A stretch of 64,000 nt of DNA, taken from Bullera alba. Taxonomy: Eukaryota > Basidiomycota > Tremellomycetes > Tremellales > Bulleraceae. The stretch is from NCBI GenBank assembly GCA_001600095.1, contig BCIX01000002.1, positions 868,001 to 932,000 of the forward strand. The letters run 5' to 3'. Each line of letters opens with the position of its first letter. The stretch's first letter is position 1. Positions 1 through 11,706 of this stretch are shown here, piece by piece. The notes under the pieces are model-generated. The model did no database searches, was not told the origin of the DNA, and saw only the letters and a program-made list of their open reading frames with translations. Both the position numbers and the translations under genes were made by a program.

Positions 1-1108
1 AAGGCCTTTGGTGCGTTTGGTACAATGAGCGAGGCAAGAGTCATGTGGGACATGAACTCTGGAAAGTCGAGGGGCTATGGATTTCTCTCCTTCAGGTAAG
101 TTGAGCTTCGCTGTGTCAAGCTGACCTTTGCGTAGGGAAAAGGCCGATGCTGAGCAGGCCATCGCCACGATGAACGGAGAGTGGCTCGGTTCTAGAGCAA
201 TCAGAGTCAACTGGGCGAACCAGAAAACGCAAACCGGTGGAGGAGGCGTCCCAGGCATGCCGATGGGAATGGGACAACCAGGAGGTCGACCAGCCGGAAT
301 GGGCGGAGGATATGCATCTCCCATGGGTGGTCAATCAGCCGGCATGCAAGGACAAGGAAGCATGGGCGGTATGCACGCTGGAATCTCCCCTGTGCCATCA
401 CATCAGTACGCTTCGAATCCGCTCAGCTACGAAGCTATCGCTGCGCAAACGCCAGACTTCAACGCTACGGTATACGTTGGCAACCTCATCCCCTACACCA
501 CCCAAGCCGACCTAATCCCTCTGTTCCAAGGCTATGGTTACATTGTCGAGATCCGAATGCAGGCCGACCGAGGATTCGCTTTCGTCAAACTAGACTCTCA
601 TCACAATGCCGCCATGGCCATCACGCATCTCCAGAATCAGCCTGTTCACGGCAGACCCATCAAATGTTCTTGGGGCAAGGACAAGGGCCCAGAGGGGGGA
701 AGTCAGGGCGGCAACACGCCAGTGTCTGGCAGCGGACAGCCCGGTGGCCAGTCTCCATACCCAATGGTAGGTCAAGTGTTCTCGTCCATTGCTCACCTTC
801 AGCACTCGCAGCAACAGCAATGGGGCTCGAATCCTCAATATGGCTACTATGGTGGCTACGCATATGGCCAGACCGGCGTTCCCGGTCAGCCAGGTAGTCA
901 TGTGCATCAGTCTGGGCACCATGACCAGAATGGACATGCTGGTCAATGGGATTCCGCGGCTGCTCAGGCATTTTACCAGAGCGGCGGCGGATGGGGCAAC
1001 TACTACGGTGAGTCCAAGACTTTGTGATGTCTTGATTGTCAAACTGATCTAGAACGAATCATAGCTCAAGGAGATGGATCGACTCAGTCGGGGTCCGCAA
1101 ACCACTGA
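1..1108 (+). CDS. PUB1: TIA-1/Pub1-family RNA-binding protein, 3' part (partial)
   Basis: Three exons are visible: 1-95, 136-1007 and 1053-1108, with stop TGA at 1106-1108. The 5' end lies before the window. The first exon plus the start of the second gives the C-terminal half of an RRM with the RNP1 motif [10 protein letters not shown] and the TIA-1-like [12 protein letters not shown] ending. A Gly/Met/Gln-rich linker follows, then a complete RRM with RNP2 TVYVGNL and RNP1 RGFAFVKL, ending in IKCSWGKDK. The C-terminal tail is rich in Gln, Gly and Tyr, as in prion-like stress-granule proteins. TIA-1/Pub1 proteins bind U-rich mRNA and shape mRNA stability and stress-granule assembly; that role is inferred from the family. 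The last exon encodes only about 18 residues and rests on a GTGAGT donor at 1008. Confidence 0.85.
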
Positions 1109-1518
1109 TTGCGGGGCGGATCAGAGCTGTAGGACGAGGGAGTTTTGGGGATTCGCTGGTGGCAGGGCATCGACCCGTGCCAGCCATTAATGTCTTGTGA
1201 CGATCGTCGAGGGTCGAGGGGGACCATCTCCTGTCAATATGCATCATTAACGAGATCCGGTAGTGTCGCGGGCCTAGTCTTGCTCGCAACGCTTGAGATC
1301 ATGTAGCGTAGAGTGCCTCTCTCGGGGTAGCACATCATCGCGGAAACAGTTCCGACGGAAGCTCGACGCGACTTCGATATGAGAGTTGCTGTTTGCGCAT
1401 GACGACCTCTTTATCCGTACTCTACACTCCTTCCATTCTTATATGTGCTTGTCCTTTTGGCCTGTCGACTAAAGACAATGTCAGTGTCTTGATCAGTGTC
1501 TGTATCACTCAAGGCAGG
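1109..1518. other. Intergenic region between PUB1 and PAN2
   Basis: About 410 bases with no supportable coding region. It should hold the 3' UTR of the RNA-binding gene and the promoter and 5' UTR of PAN2. No clear TATA box or other named element was recognised. Confidence 0.6.
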
Positions 1519-4500
1519 ATGACCACCTATAATCCTCTACACCTCCTCCCCATACCCCCGCAACCTACCGACCCGAAACCGCTACCGACGGCGCTCACAG
1601 TCGACCCTTTCTCTGATCTACTATGGGTCGGCACCTCGACCGGCAGTACCAGCGCATTATGCTCGCCATCGCATCTCACCCCGAATGTCCGGTTCCCCGC
1701 TCATCGGGCTCGGGACCTCAATCCCGGGATGTTCATGGGAGGGATAGGTCCGCAAACGGTCAAATCGATTAGAGTCACGGATAGAGAGGTGTGGACATTG
1801 ACAGAGGGTGGGATCGGGGGCAGAAAGAGAGGCGGTATGGTAAAATGGAGTGTGACTGAGCCACTGAGAGGTCTCAAGACGATGGCTGCGAACCCAACAA
1901 ACTCGCACGAGGTCTTGGCAGGAGGGAACAATGGTGTTATTGTCGCCAACACTTCAAGAGGAGAAATCACGCGGAGAGTGAGTGTGGAGCGCTACAGTCT
2001 TGTCCGTGACTGACGTCCTTGCAGGTGGATTCAGGAAGCTCGATTGTGCATCTTGCGCCCTTACAACGGACAGTGTTCTCGGCTGCGTTGTCCGGTCAAG
2101 TCTCCATCTTGGATCCTAGAACCGGCTTTCGTACCGCATCGACGATATCACCTGTTCAAGCTCACACTGGAGGGATGAGCGGGGCCGACGCCCAAGGTCA
2201 CCTTGTCTGCACATGGGGCTGGACACACATGTGAGTCAGCTTGGCATGGACAATCCTAATCCTCGTTCTAGGTCTGGTCATCCTCTCCCTGACCCTCTGG
2301 TCCGAGTCTATGATGTTCGAACATTGCGACCACTCCCGCCCATCTCGTTTCCATCCGGACCATCCTTCGCACTGCTCCATCCCACCGACACATCCAAAAT
2401 CTTCATCTCCTCGCAACAAGGCATGATGCAGGTCTACGACATGTCATCCTCTACAAGCGGTCATTTCCAGCAACTAGACGTGTCGTCCTATGTCATCAGT
2501 ATGGCCCTGAGCTCTGCCGGTGACTATCTCGCCTTTGGCGACGCAGATGGGTAAGTTCACCTCTGGACAACTCATTCCACCGGAGACGATGCGGCAAGGA
2601 ACGAAGATGGCAGTATTTCATTGCCTCCTTTCAACAGCTACGAGGGTGTCAAGCCCGACTGGCCCGATGCTCCAATCATGCCACCAAGTATTGCTTGGGA
2701 CGAGAAGACGTGAGTAGCTGTCTGTAATCGATTTACGGAGAGCTGACTCCAATCTATAGCCCGCTGAATGTCATTGGCATGCCCCACTACTCTGACCCAC
2801 TCCTCTCCAACTTCACAGTATCCGACTACGCCCCAGTGACTTCGCCATTCTTCAACCCGCCCGACCCCATACCCACCTCCGTGCTCAGCACCATGCAGAT
2901 GGTCGACTTTGTCGGTTACGCAAACCTACCCCGAGATCTGCGCGGGAAGCGGTACGTAGTCAGTGCTCGGCCCGGTGCAGGCAAGCAAGCCACTGGCCGC
3001 GGCTATACGGCTCGCAAGGACAATGTGCCTCGCTTCAGGAGTGCCAAGGATCGGCAAGCCAGACCTTCGATCTCAGGGGACCTGGACGAGGTTGTGAGTA
3101 CAATTAATCGGACAATGCTCACTTCAGGCTGCTCCGGGTGAGATACCCAAGTACTATAGACAAGTCGAGATCAAATACTCCAAGTTTGGTGTCGAAGACT
3201 TTGACTTCGGGTAAGTATCGATTGACTACCCCAAGTAGTGTTTATGCTGAATCGTGGCAGCTTCTACAACCGAACCAAATACAGTGGTCTCGAGACGGAT
3301 ATCCTGAACTCGTACACCAATCCGCTCCTCCAGGCCTTGCATTACACGACACCGATACGGAACGTGGCCAAGGGTCATCTGTGTGTGGATTGCAAAAAGG
3401 AGCATTGCTTGCTGTGTGAAGCAGGGTTCCTCTTCCGGATGCTAGAAGACGCAAAGGGCACGAATTGCCAAGCATCGAATTTCTCGCGAGCATTCAGTGC
3501 CACACCTCAGGGTATGTCCAACGAACGATCAGGCTATGCCGGAGTACTGACGTATCGCAGCATCGGCACTGGGTCTGCGTGATGAGGGTGACAAATTGAC
3601 CTCGCCTTATGGCTCGCTCATCCAGAGTTTCAACAGATGGCTTCTGTCCACCTTCAGCACCGAGTCGGTTGTGGAAGGTGCGACGTTCAGAGTCAAAGCG
3701 TCACCCGCGATCGGATCAACGGCTCTCGAAACGCCCTCGGCTATCGATCAGATACTTGGAATCATGACCACCACCACGAACAAGTGCCTCGGATGCGGGC
3801 ATGTATCGAAGCGGAATGCAACGTTACAAGCAGTCGACCTCACATATCCGAAAAAGGTGAGTGAAGGGATCCTGAATCAACGACTGACCGGTTTGCAGGC
3901 TGTCGAGACTTCATTCGGTGATCTGGTCCGATCAGCGATCCTGAGGGAGAACTCCACCAAAGCAACATGTAGCAATTGCAAACTGTTTGCTCCATTGGAA
4001 AGCATCCGGAGATTGGCTGGACCTGCCGTTGAAACCCTCCCTTCGGTCATCTCTGTCAACGCCGCGGTGTCTACCCCGGAGATCTTCGAGATCTGGCGAG
4101 ACAAACGAAAGGCCGGAACCAGTACCCACTTCTTGCAGAAACAAGTATCCATCCTTCCTACCGAAGAGGACGCGTTCTCCGTAGGCGAGGGCGAAGGAGC
4201 AGTCGTGTACGAAGTCAAGGTACATCTTCACGGCACAGTGGTGGACTGGACTGACCATCCGCAGTCCATCGTGGTGCAAGTGCAGGAAAGCCCAGACACA
4301 CCTGTCCATCTCTTGTCCTTTGTCAAGAGTGAGTCAGCAGTCAGACGCGGGAGCTGATGAATAGTGCCTGCCACCGAGGATGGGGAGCCTACGTGGATCA
4401 TGTTCAACGATTTCTTGGTCCGACCAGTCCCAGAGGAAGAGGTGTTCAGGTTTAGCGATCAGTGGAAGGTCCCCGCGGTGATCATCCTGGAGAGGAAGGA

Positions 4501-5664
4501 CCAGTCGAATGTGCTGGACTTTTCCGGAGTACCGAGCGCACTGGACCCAAGCGTGCTCTACAAAGACGTCACGGTGTCGTGGTGAGTGGTCAAGCGTCCT
4601 CAACGAGGATTACCATGCTCATGCCACTTTAGGAACCGAAGGAAGAACATGATCCGTCACAAGGGTCTCGAACCGACAGAGCTACCCTCCCCCGGCACTC
4701 TGATAGCGATTGATGCCGAGTTTGTCGCCCTACAACAAGAGGAAATGGAGTTTAGATCAGATGGAACGAAGAACATCCTGCGACCAAGTCACATGTCCTT
4801 GGCAAGAGTATCCGTGCTCCGAGGCGAAGGGGCCAAAGAGAGGACACCCTTTATCGACGACTACATTCACACTAGCGAGACTGTCGTTGATTACCTGACA
4901 GAGTATTCCGGTATCAAGAGTGAGTGGACAGGAGGCTGGGTTATGTCGACCTTGCTGATTGTGAGATAGGCGGTGATCTGGATCCATCCAGCTCGCCTTA
5001 CACGCTTGTTCCTCTCAAGGTTGCGTACAAGAAGCTTCGTCTGCTGGTCGACCTTGGCTGTATCTTCATCGGACACGGTCTTGCTAAGGATTTCCGAACA
5101 ATCAGTGAGCTGAAAGCGAAGCAATGACTGTCCACAGCTGATGATTGTTTTCAGACATATTCGTCCCACCAGAACAGATTAGAGACACTGTCAACATCTA
5201 CACCATCCCCGGTCGACAGAGGAAGCTGTCGTTACGGTTCTTGTCTTGGTTCTTGCTCAAAAAGGATATTCAAACGAATATGCACGACTCGATCGAGGAT
5301 GCCAGGTATGCGTTACTGCTGTACAAGCAATGGCAGGACTTTGAAAAGGATGGCCGATTCGAGGACGTCATGGAGGACATCTTCTACGAGGGGCAAAAAC
5401 TGGTGAGTGCAGTGGATCAGAATCATTGAACAGGGCTCACGCACTCCGTAGGGCTTCAAGCCGCCGCAAGATAAAACGGCCTCTCCGGCGATGCCACCGC
5501 CCAAGGTCGATGGTCCGCCTGCTCCAAGGGGCACAAATCAGACGTTTGCCCAGCACCTCCAGCCGATCAACGGAGGGCAGCTCGGCGGTCATGGCGGCGA
5601 GCAGCTCCACCCCCATAGAAGCCGAGGCGCAAAGCCAGGCTCTCATCCAAAAAGGCATCGATAG
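1519..5664 (+). CDS. PAN2: PAN2, catalytic subunit of the PAN2-PAN3 poly(A)-specific ribonuclease
   Basis: The start is the ATG opening [11 protein letters not shown]; longer in-frame extension upstream lacks family resemblance. About a dozen short introns interrupt the gene. Order of parts: an N-terminal WD40-type propeller (roughly 1519-2770), a linker, a ubiquitin-hydrolase-like fold without protease function (about 3140-4600), and a C-terminal DEDDh RNase domain. The exonuclease residues are visible: IDAEFVAL supplies the first D and E, GHGLAKDF a D, and [13 protein letters not shown] the H and last D. After the last intron a proline-rich tail ends in SHPKRHR. The enzyme shortens mRNA poly(A) tails to begin cytoplasmic mRNA decay, with PAN3 as partner (family knowledge). 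Length and domain order fit the family. An intact active site suggests a functional gene. Confidence 0.95.
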
Positions 5665-5900
5665 AGGTACCTTTTGTTACTCTAGCTCTTCGCATGCAAA
5701 CAAAAACAGTGCAAATCCAAAACTGCAAAAGGCCGTCTCTGAGCTATTCGTCGAGAGAAAAGACAGTCGCGTTGGAAGGAGTTGGCCAAAATGTTTCGGT
5801 GTTACGGACCTCGAATTGCCGCGTCCATGCAACGGTCGTCGTCACTGCGTTGAGTTGACTTTACCACTCCTTTCTCTTGATCAAGTTGTTCATCTCCGCA

Positions 5901-7730
5901 ATGGCCTCTGCTGTCGTCAACGCCCTAGATGGCGTCCTCACGCGCTTGGCCGGCCTCGCCGATAATCCGGCCATCGACTACCAGTACATCGTCATCATGT
6001 CGGGGTGGATTCAGTCCATCTTCGAACTCCAGCTTGAGTGGGTTTCGAGCCGCCTCTGGGATCAGTGAACTTGCATTGATGCGATGATATTTCAGTGGCC
6101 GACAACTCAAGTGCTTCGAGCTCACCGCTCCCCCTGTCGAGCTGAAGGAGCATCTCTCCGATGAGACGTTCAAGAAAGCTCAGAGCTACGGCAAGGACAA
6201 GATCAGGTATTCCATGGCGAAAGCGATCTTCAACACCTTCCTTTCGTTTGCCCTGCTTAAGTATCGGATCTATGCTCAGCTGTGGGATGCGACTGGCGGG
6301 TTCATGGAGTCTGTTGGACTGGCGCAGAATCGGACGGTGAGCCATAGAAGGGGTGTTGGCCTTGAGAATGACCGCTGAAGGGACCGTAGACTACGCACAG
6401 CCTCTTGTGGATGGCAGCACTTACAGCCCTCTCGTCAATTCCATCCTTGCCTTGGGGATACTACTACACGTTTGTGCTGGAAGAGAAGCACGGGTTCAAC
6501 AAGTCGACGGTCAAGCTATGGGTCACAGATCAGATCAAGACGTGGGCCCTATTGGCGGTATTGGGTCTGCCCATCCTTGCGGGCTTCCTCAAAGTAATAG
6601 AATGGGCCGGTAAGAACTTTGTCCCGTGGTTGATGCTGTTCATGTGAGTTTGAAGCAAGACTGCTAGGTGCACCGTCCTTACTTCTCGTAGGATCACCAT
6701 TCAATTATCGCTTCAGATCATCTACCCCACCTTCAGTACGAATTCTTGACTTGCGCAGGTTTCCGTAAGCGCTAACTCCCATCCTAGTCCAACCTCTTTT
6801 CAACAAGCTCACTCCGCTCCCCGCTGGCGATCTGCGAGAGAGGGTGGAGAGACTGGCTGGAAAGCTCGGATTCCCGCTCAAGCATCTTTACATCATCGAC
6901 GGTAGCAAGAGGAGCAGTCATTCGAATGCGTGAGTACGGTTGAGCTCGACTTTTCATGGATCACCTGCTGATCTGTGCTAGATACTTCTACGGCCTGCCG
7001 TGGTCCAAGCACATTGTCATTTACGACACGTTGATGGAGAAGAGCACCGCTCCAGAAGTCGAGGCTGTTCTTGGTTGGTTGATCTCGCCTGGACGTCGTG
7101 CAATGAATGTTGATCTACTGTCTAGGACACGAGCTCGGTCATTGGTATTACAGTGAGCTCAGCTGTAGAATTCATCTTCGCGTTAGCTGACGCCGCGATA
7201 GATCACCCATCTAAGCTCCTTCTTGTAGCTCAAGCCAATTTGCTCTTCACATTCACCCTCTTCTCCGTGTTCATCCACAACCGAGCGCTCTTCTCGTCGT
7301 TTGGCTTTGATCCTCGGTTGGCAACCTCTGGACCCGCGGGTGGGCCTCAACCCATCGTCATTGGGTTTATGCTCTACCAGCTGGTGTTTGAACCCATGGA
7401 CACTGTCGTCAAGTTCCTCATGAACTCGCAGACCAGGAAGTACGAGTATCAAGCAGGTGAGCTGGCCGCTGACGTATTACCCCCCTCGCCGCCCAAGCTG
7501 ACGTCCTCGTAGACGAATTCGCTGTCAAGCTCGATAAGAAGGACGAGCTCAAGTCGGCATTAACCAAACTACACATTGACAACCTGTCCTCGCCACACAG
7601 TGATTGGATGTACTCGATGTACCACCACTCTCATCCGACTCTGCCAGAGCGACTTCGGGCAATGGAGAAGTTTGCACAGACAAAAGAGGCCAAAGCGGGT
7701 CTCGGCCTGAAAGAGAATAAAGAGCTATAG
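5901..7730 (+). CDS. STE24: Ste24-type CAAX prenyl protease (M48A metalloprotease)
   Basis: The chosen ATG at 5901 starts MASAVVNALDG; an upstream in-frame TTG is not needed. Several introns split the gene. The zinc motif HELGH is rebuilt across an intron (residues coded at 7128-7142), and the third ligand lies in KYEYQADEFAVKL, again across an intron. Hydrophobic segments before and after this motif fit the multi-pass barrel of Ste24 in the ER and inner nuclear membrane. The region VLEEKHGFNKST and the NAYFYGLPWSKHIVIYDTL block are typical of the family. Ste24 removes the AAX tripeptide from farnesylated proteins and makes a second cut in fungal a-factor-like pheromone precursors. The predicted size, about 440 residues, matches yeast Ste24. 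The gene lies 236 bases after PAN2 and is convergent with the next gene, 196 bases away. Confidence 0.95.
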
Positions 7731-7926
7731 GTGTGAGATTTGAGACGTCGATGACCTCGAGTGAAATCTGCATTTCAGACCCATCATGGATCCATAGTGC
7801 CTGGCATACATGCTATACATGATGTAGACTTGATTCTCCCCTGATCCCCTGATATTGTATTATACTGGACATATGAGTATAGCCAACCTCGTCCTGATAG
7901 ACGTATTGCCTTTCGAGCTCGACCTT

Positions 7927-10041
7927 CTAGGCGATATACCTGAACGCGGGGTGGTCGTCGCCCAGCTCTACGATCTCATCTCTTGTCATTCCCGATAATC
8001 CCCACTTCTCCTTGTACTCGTCCGACTCAACGTCCAGCTCCTGTCCGGGTGGTGGGGGGATGCCGTAGTGCTCCACGCGCCTGGCGTTCTCCCTTCGCAG
8101 CCCTATGTACAGGATGATCGAACAAAGTCCGTTCATCGCCGCAAAGGCGAGACCGGTTCCGTGACCCGAAAAGTATCGCGGAGCCGTGCCGATTCGGTAT
8201 GCTTGAGACGCGACGATACCACCAGAATTTCCAGAGGAGAATACCATTCCCATTGCCAATGCCCGTTTGTCTATGGGAGTGTTCAGCCATTGTCGATACG
8301 TTTGGGGCAGTCTAAGGCTTACAGTGATTTCCCCAGGTGTTTCCCGTCCAAGCGATAGTAGTGGCAATCATGGGTCCAGCGCCCATTGTAGTCAAGAACA
8401 CTGCAAAGTAACATGGTCCGGCATTCCTTGGGTGCACGCAGATCAAGATGATGTAGCCAGTCACGCAGATGATGGACCTAGGCTTTGTCAGGGATCGCTC
8501 GACTGCACAGCTGACTTGACTCACCAGAACATGTTGAACGGCCCTCGTGTCTGGAATTTGTCAGACAGGAATCCGGTGCCGATGGTGGTGCAGAAGGCAA
8601 CGACGTAGGCTGCGATAAAGTCAGTGGTATCCGTTGAATCCTTTCGACCATGCTGCACTCACGAGGCGTGCTGAGCAGGAGAGACTCGGCCTGGGTGAAT
8701 CTACCGAGCGAAGCGATGATACTTGGAGTGAACAGGCTGCACGTCCGTCAGAAAGAGCCCTGCCCACCAGTATGACTGACTCACGAGGCAGAGTAGATTG
8801 GCACCGCGGCACCGATGTAGATCAACATCATGCAGTACACCTTCCAGTCCTTGAGGCCCTTCCTGATCACCCTCCAGGAAAACTTGCCCTCGCCGGCAAG
8901 ACCTTGGTCCTGTTTCAGTCGGGTAAGGACGCACTCCTTCTCGAGCGGGGTGAGGAACTTGGCTTGATCCGGCCAGTCGACCATCATCCAGAACGAGGCG
9001 ATGGCGATGATGAGCGTGAGCACACCTTCCCAGATGAACTAGGTAGGGTTAGCGACAAGGGCTATACCATGAGGAGGATCACACTTACGATCCAGCACCA
9101 TCCGTTCTTGCCACCCACACCGCCCATCTTGCCCAGGGCGTATCCGAAGATACCACCGAAGGCACCGGCCAACACGGCTCCGGCGAAGAACACCGCGCAT
9201 CGCTTGTTCAGCTCGGATCGCTTGTACCAGCCGGTGAGAGCAAAGTTGAGTCCAGGGAAGAGACCAGCTTCGAACAGTCCAAGGCTAACGGGGGTCAGCA
9301 TTGCTGATAGATACAGCCACTCGTGCTCACCAGAATCGCAGGGCGAGGAGCTGTCCATAGGTTGTCACGAGGCCCACTGCGCAGGGTTTTAGCTGGATCC
9401 TTCGGTAACGTCGCAATACTGACTGAAGATCTGGAAGATAGCCCAGAGTATCTAAAGCAAGGTAAGCAGCTGACATTGGCGGTCTTGCGTCTCACTCACC
9501 ATGGTCACTGGAATAAACCGAGACGGTCTCATCCGCTTGAGCACCAGGTTTGAAGGGATTTCAAACGCGACATAGGAGACGAAGAAGACTGAAGGTCAGC
9601 ATTGAACAGAATGCTGTAGACTCACTCATTGAGGCATTACTGAACTGAGCAGAGTTCATGTTCAAGTCCTCGGTCAGGCCTAGAGGCGGTCAGCCTCGCC
9701 CCTGATTGCCATATTCTGCACTCACCGGAAAGCCTGGCTACACCGATATTCACTCGATCGAGGAAACTCATCAGGTACAGCAGACTACGAGGAGTCAGAC
9801 ACAAACAGATCAACTACGTCCGAACGTACGTGATCCAAGGAATGATCTTCAGGTCGAGCTTCCACATCAACTTCTTCTCAAAGGCGGCGTACTCTTCTGG
9901 CGACATCGCCGCGAGCTCCGCTGCAGCCGCTTGCGAGTGGTCCGGTAGTGTGTCTGGCATCTTTGCGTCTTCGCGCTTGGCTTCCGACTCTGCAGCGACA
10001 TTGTGTCGCGAGTCGATCGAGTTGTCCGACTCGTCTTTCAT
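7927..10041 (-). CDS. MFS transporter of the anion:cation symporter (Dal5/Tna1-like) family
   Basis: ATG at 10041 on the minus strand starts MKDESDNSIDS; the stop is TAG at 7927-7929. The gene is cut by many short introns. The acidic N-terminal tail is followed by KLDLKIIPWITY, the usual entry to TM1 in fungal allantoate/nicotinate-type permeases. Other family marks are FEAGLFPGLNFALTGWYKR (TM4-loop), GWCWIF, FWMMVDWPDQAKFLTP before the central loop, and NSGGIVASQAYR with APRYFSGHG in the C-terminal half. Members move small organic anions such as allantoate, nicotinate, pantothenate or biotin-like compounds with protons across the plasma membrane. The substrate cannot be read from the sequence. 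The upstream region separates it from a tRNA-Asn gene on the same strand. Confidence 0.85.
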
Positions 10042-10549
10042 GGTGGTGGTGGTGCTGGACGGTGTAGTTGATCAAGAAACGATGAAGGGGGAAGAGATGA
10101 CAGATCAGCTCGCTGGGGTTACCGGTACTCGTATAAGCGTTTCTGATGGTCAATGCCAGGCTCCGGTGGGTCCGTTCAGTACCAAGAAGTAGTCACCTGG
10201 TCAGCTGCTCCTCGATCATGCCGGTCTATATCCTTTTTTTCGACTCCTCCTCGTCCGGACATTCCACCCGAATGAATCCAAACCAACCTAACTCGATCTC
10301 CTCACTGTACCGCCGAGCCGACGCCCAAAAAGCATAAACGCATAATCTCCAGCGAATTAGACTCGTCCATTTACACCAAGGAAACACACCGTCGGCACAT
10401 CGGTAACCGGCGGGCCGTGCGTCTTCGCATCTTTCGGCCGGGCCTGCAAGCGACAAACCCGATCAGCGCGGGCTGGCGCCAAAAAAGCGAAGACAAAACA
10501 GCGAGCCAACAGCGGGTGGAAAAAGAGACAAAAAACGAAGAATCACTTA
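10042..10549. other. Upstream region of the MFS transporter gene
   Basis: About 500 bases without a supportable gene. It should contain the promoter and 5' UTR of the minus-strand transporter. An A-rich patch lies around 10480-10545, next to the tRNA 3' end, and would serve as its T-rich minus-strand terminator side only weakly. No named motif was recognised. Confidence 0.5.
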
Positions 10550-10638
10550 CTGGCCCACTCAGGATCGAACTGAGGACCTTTCGATGTACTCGGATGAGGA
10601 ATAACAGTCGAACGCTCTACCGACGGAGCTCTAGGCCA
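10550..10638 (-). tRNA. tRNA-Asn (anticodon GUU) with a 16-nt intron
   Basis: The minus strand folds into a full cloverleaf. The acceptor arms TGGCCTA and TGGGCCA pair over seven positions (one U-G pair). The D stem is GCTC/GAGC, the anticodon stem TTCGA/TCGAA, and the T stem CTCAG/CTGAG around a TTCGATC loop that is the B box. The anticodon GTT is at 10603-10605. A 16-nt intron at 10586-10601 sits in the canonical place, one base 3' of the anticodon. Without it the tRNA has 73 nt; the CCA end is not encoded, as expected in a eukaryote. A TTATATA-type element lies about 31 bases upstream. Confidence 0.93.
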
Positions 10639-11706
10639 ATTGGATGCTTGACGAGCTTTTGAACTCATTATATAGTCAACAAACAGCACACGATTACTCT
10701 GGCAGCGCTGCGGTCGAGGTCAGTCAGTTGTGATCGAGGGGTGACCGGTGATGCCAAAGGGTGCGACCTTCTTGCTTTGTCATCATGAGGCCAGACTCGC
10801 CTAGGACGGGTGCAGGACGGTGGTCAGTGGCTATCTAGTAATCGCCTCGTAAGGTATGTCTCGTCGTCCGCGCCTTGGCCTCAGTGAAGAAGTCGCCGCA
10901 GAAGCTGTGAGCTCGTGGTATCTTCGAGAACTGTGACACGGATAACAGGTTTGATGGAAGACCCCGCGTTCTTCCTGGTCTGCTGGCTGGTCTTGCCGGA
11001 CAGATGCTTGTAGACTTCCGATGCCAAAGCAACAGGAGGCGGTGAGGTGGAGAGTGCGAAGTCGCATTCTGTATGAGATCACTCGCAGCCTCGTTGATCC
11101 TGTCGATGCGCGAGTTGTGACCAGCTTATGGCATGTCAGCTGTTCGATACAGCGGGAGCTCTGAGCGTGCCTTATGCTGTCGACAGGTTCGGATGTATGA
11201 TTGCTTGACAGACCTGATCAAGACTTACAACCGAGAAGTCGGTGGCATGTCGGCCCTCAGGAAGGAATCGTTGCCGCTCATGAAGTCTGGAGGCCATCCC
11301 AATCAACTAGTATCCGACCGTCTTGTGCCTACTCCTGGGACGGTTGGCGATAGCATGGAAGGGGAACTAGGAGACGCCTAGCCGAGGATTCCGCGGATTG
11401 CGCGGAAGCAGGTAGCCAGGATTGAGTGCGATTGTCCTTCCCCGGGCCACGACAAGGTTGCATACTCGTACAAATTAAGCAGAGCGGGAATCAAGTATAG
11501 GAGGCATTCAGGATCAGGTATTAGTCGACGCTTGCGAAGGTAGACCGACGAGGTGTTAAGACTTGAGCACTAAGTAGTAAGTACCTTGTCGGAATGGTAG
11601 TGACTAGTGATCGCCTTTGATAAGGCGTCACTCGGACTCACTCGTCGCTTTGTCCGACAAGATTCCGGGCCACTGACGATGTTCTCGTCCGCCGTTGATC
11701 TCGTGA
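10639..11706. other. Unassigned region with possible small spliced gene on +
   Basis: No recognised gene. Around 10856-11381 on + there are protein-like stretches that can be joined by plausible introns. One example is a reading frame ending VTSLWH joined in phase, over an intron of about 56 nt ending at GTCGACAG, to a frame starting VRMYDCLTDLIKTYNREV and ending at TAG 11379-11381. A competing exon set from ATG 10856 also keeps phase. I cannot choose between them or name a family. The rest, 11382-11706, shows nothing supportable. Confidence 0.25.
10669..10674 (-). promoter_or_regulatory. TATA-like element upstream of tRNA-Asn
   Basis: TATATA lies 31 bases upstream of the mature tRNA 5' end on the minus strand. 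Upstream TATA elements assist TFIIIB placement in several fungi, for example fission yeast. The role here is inferred from position only. Confidence 0.4.
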
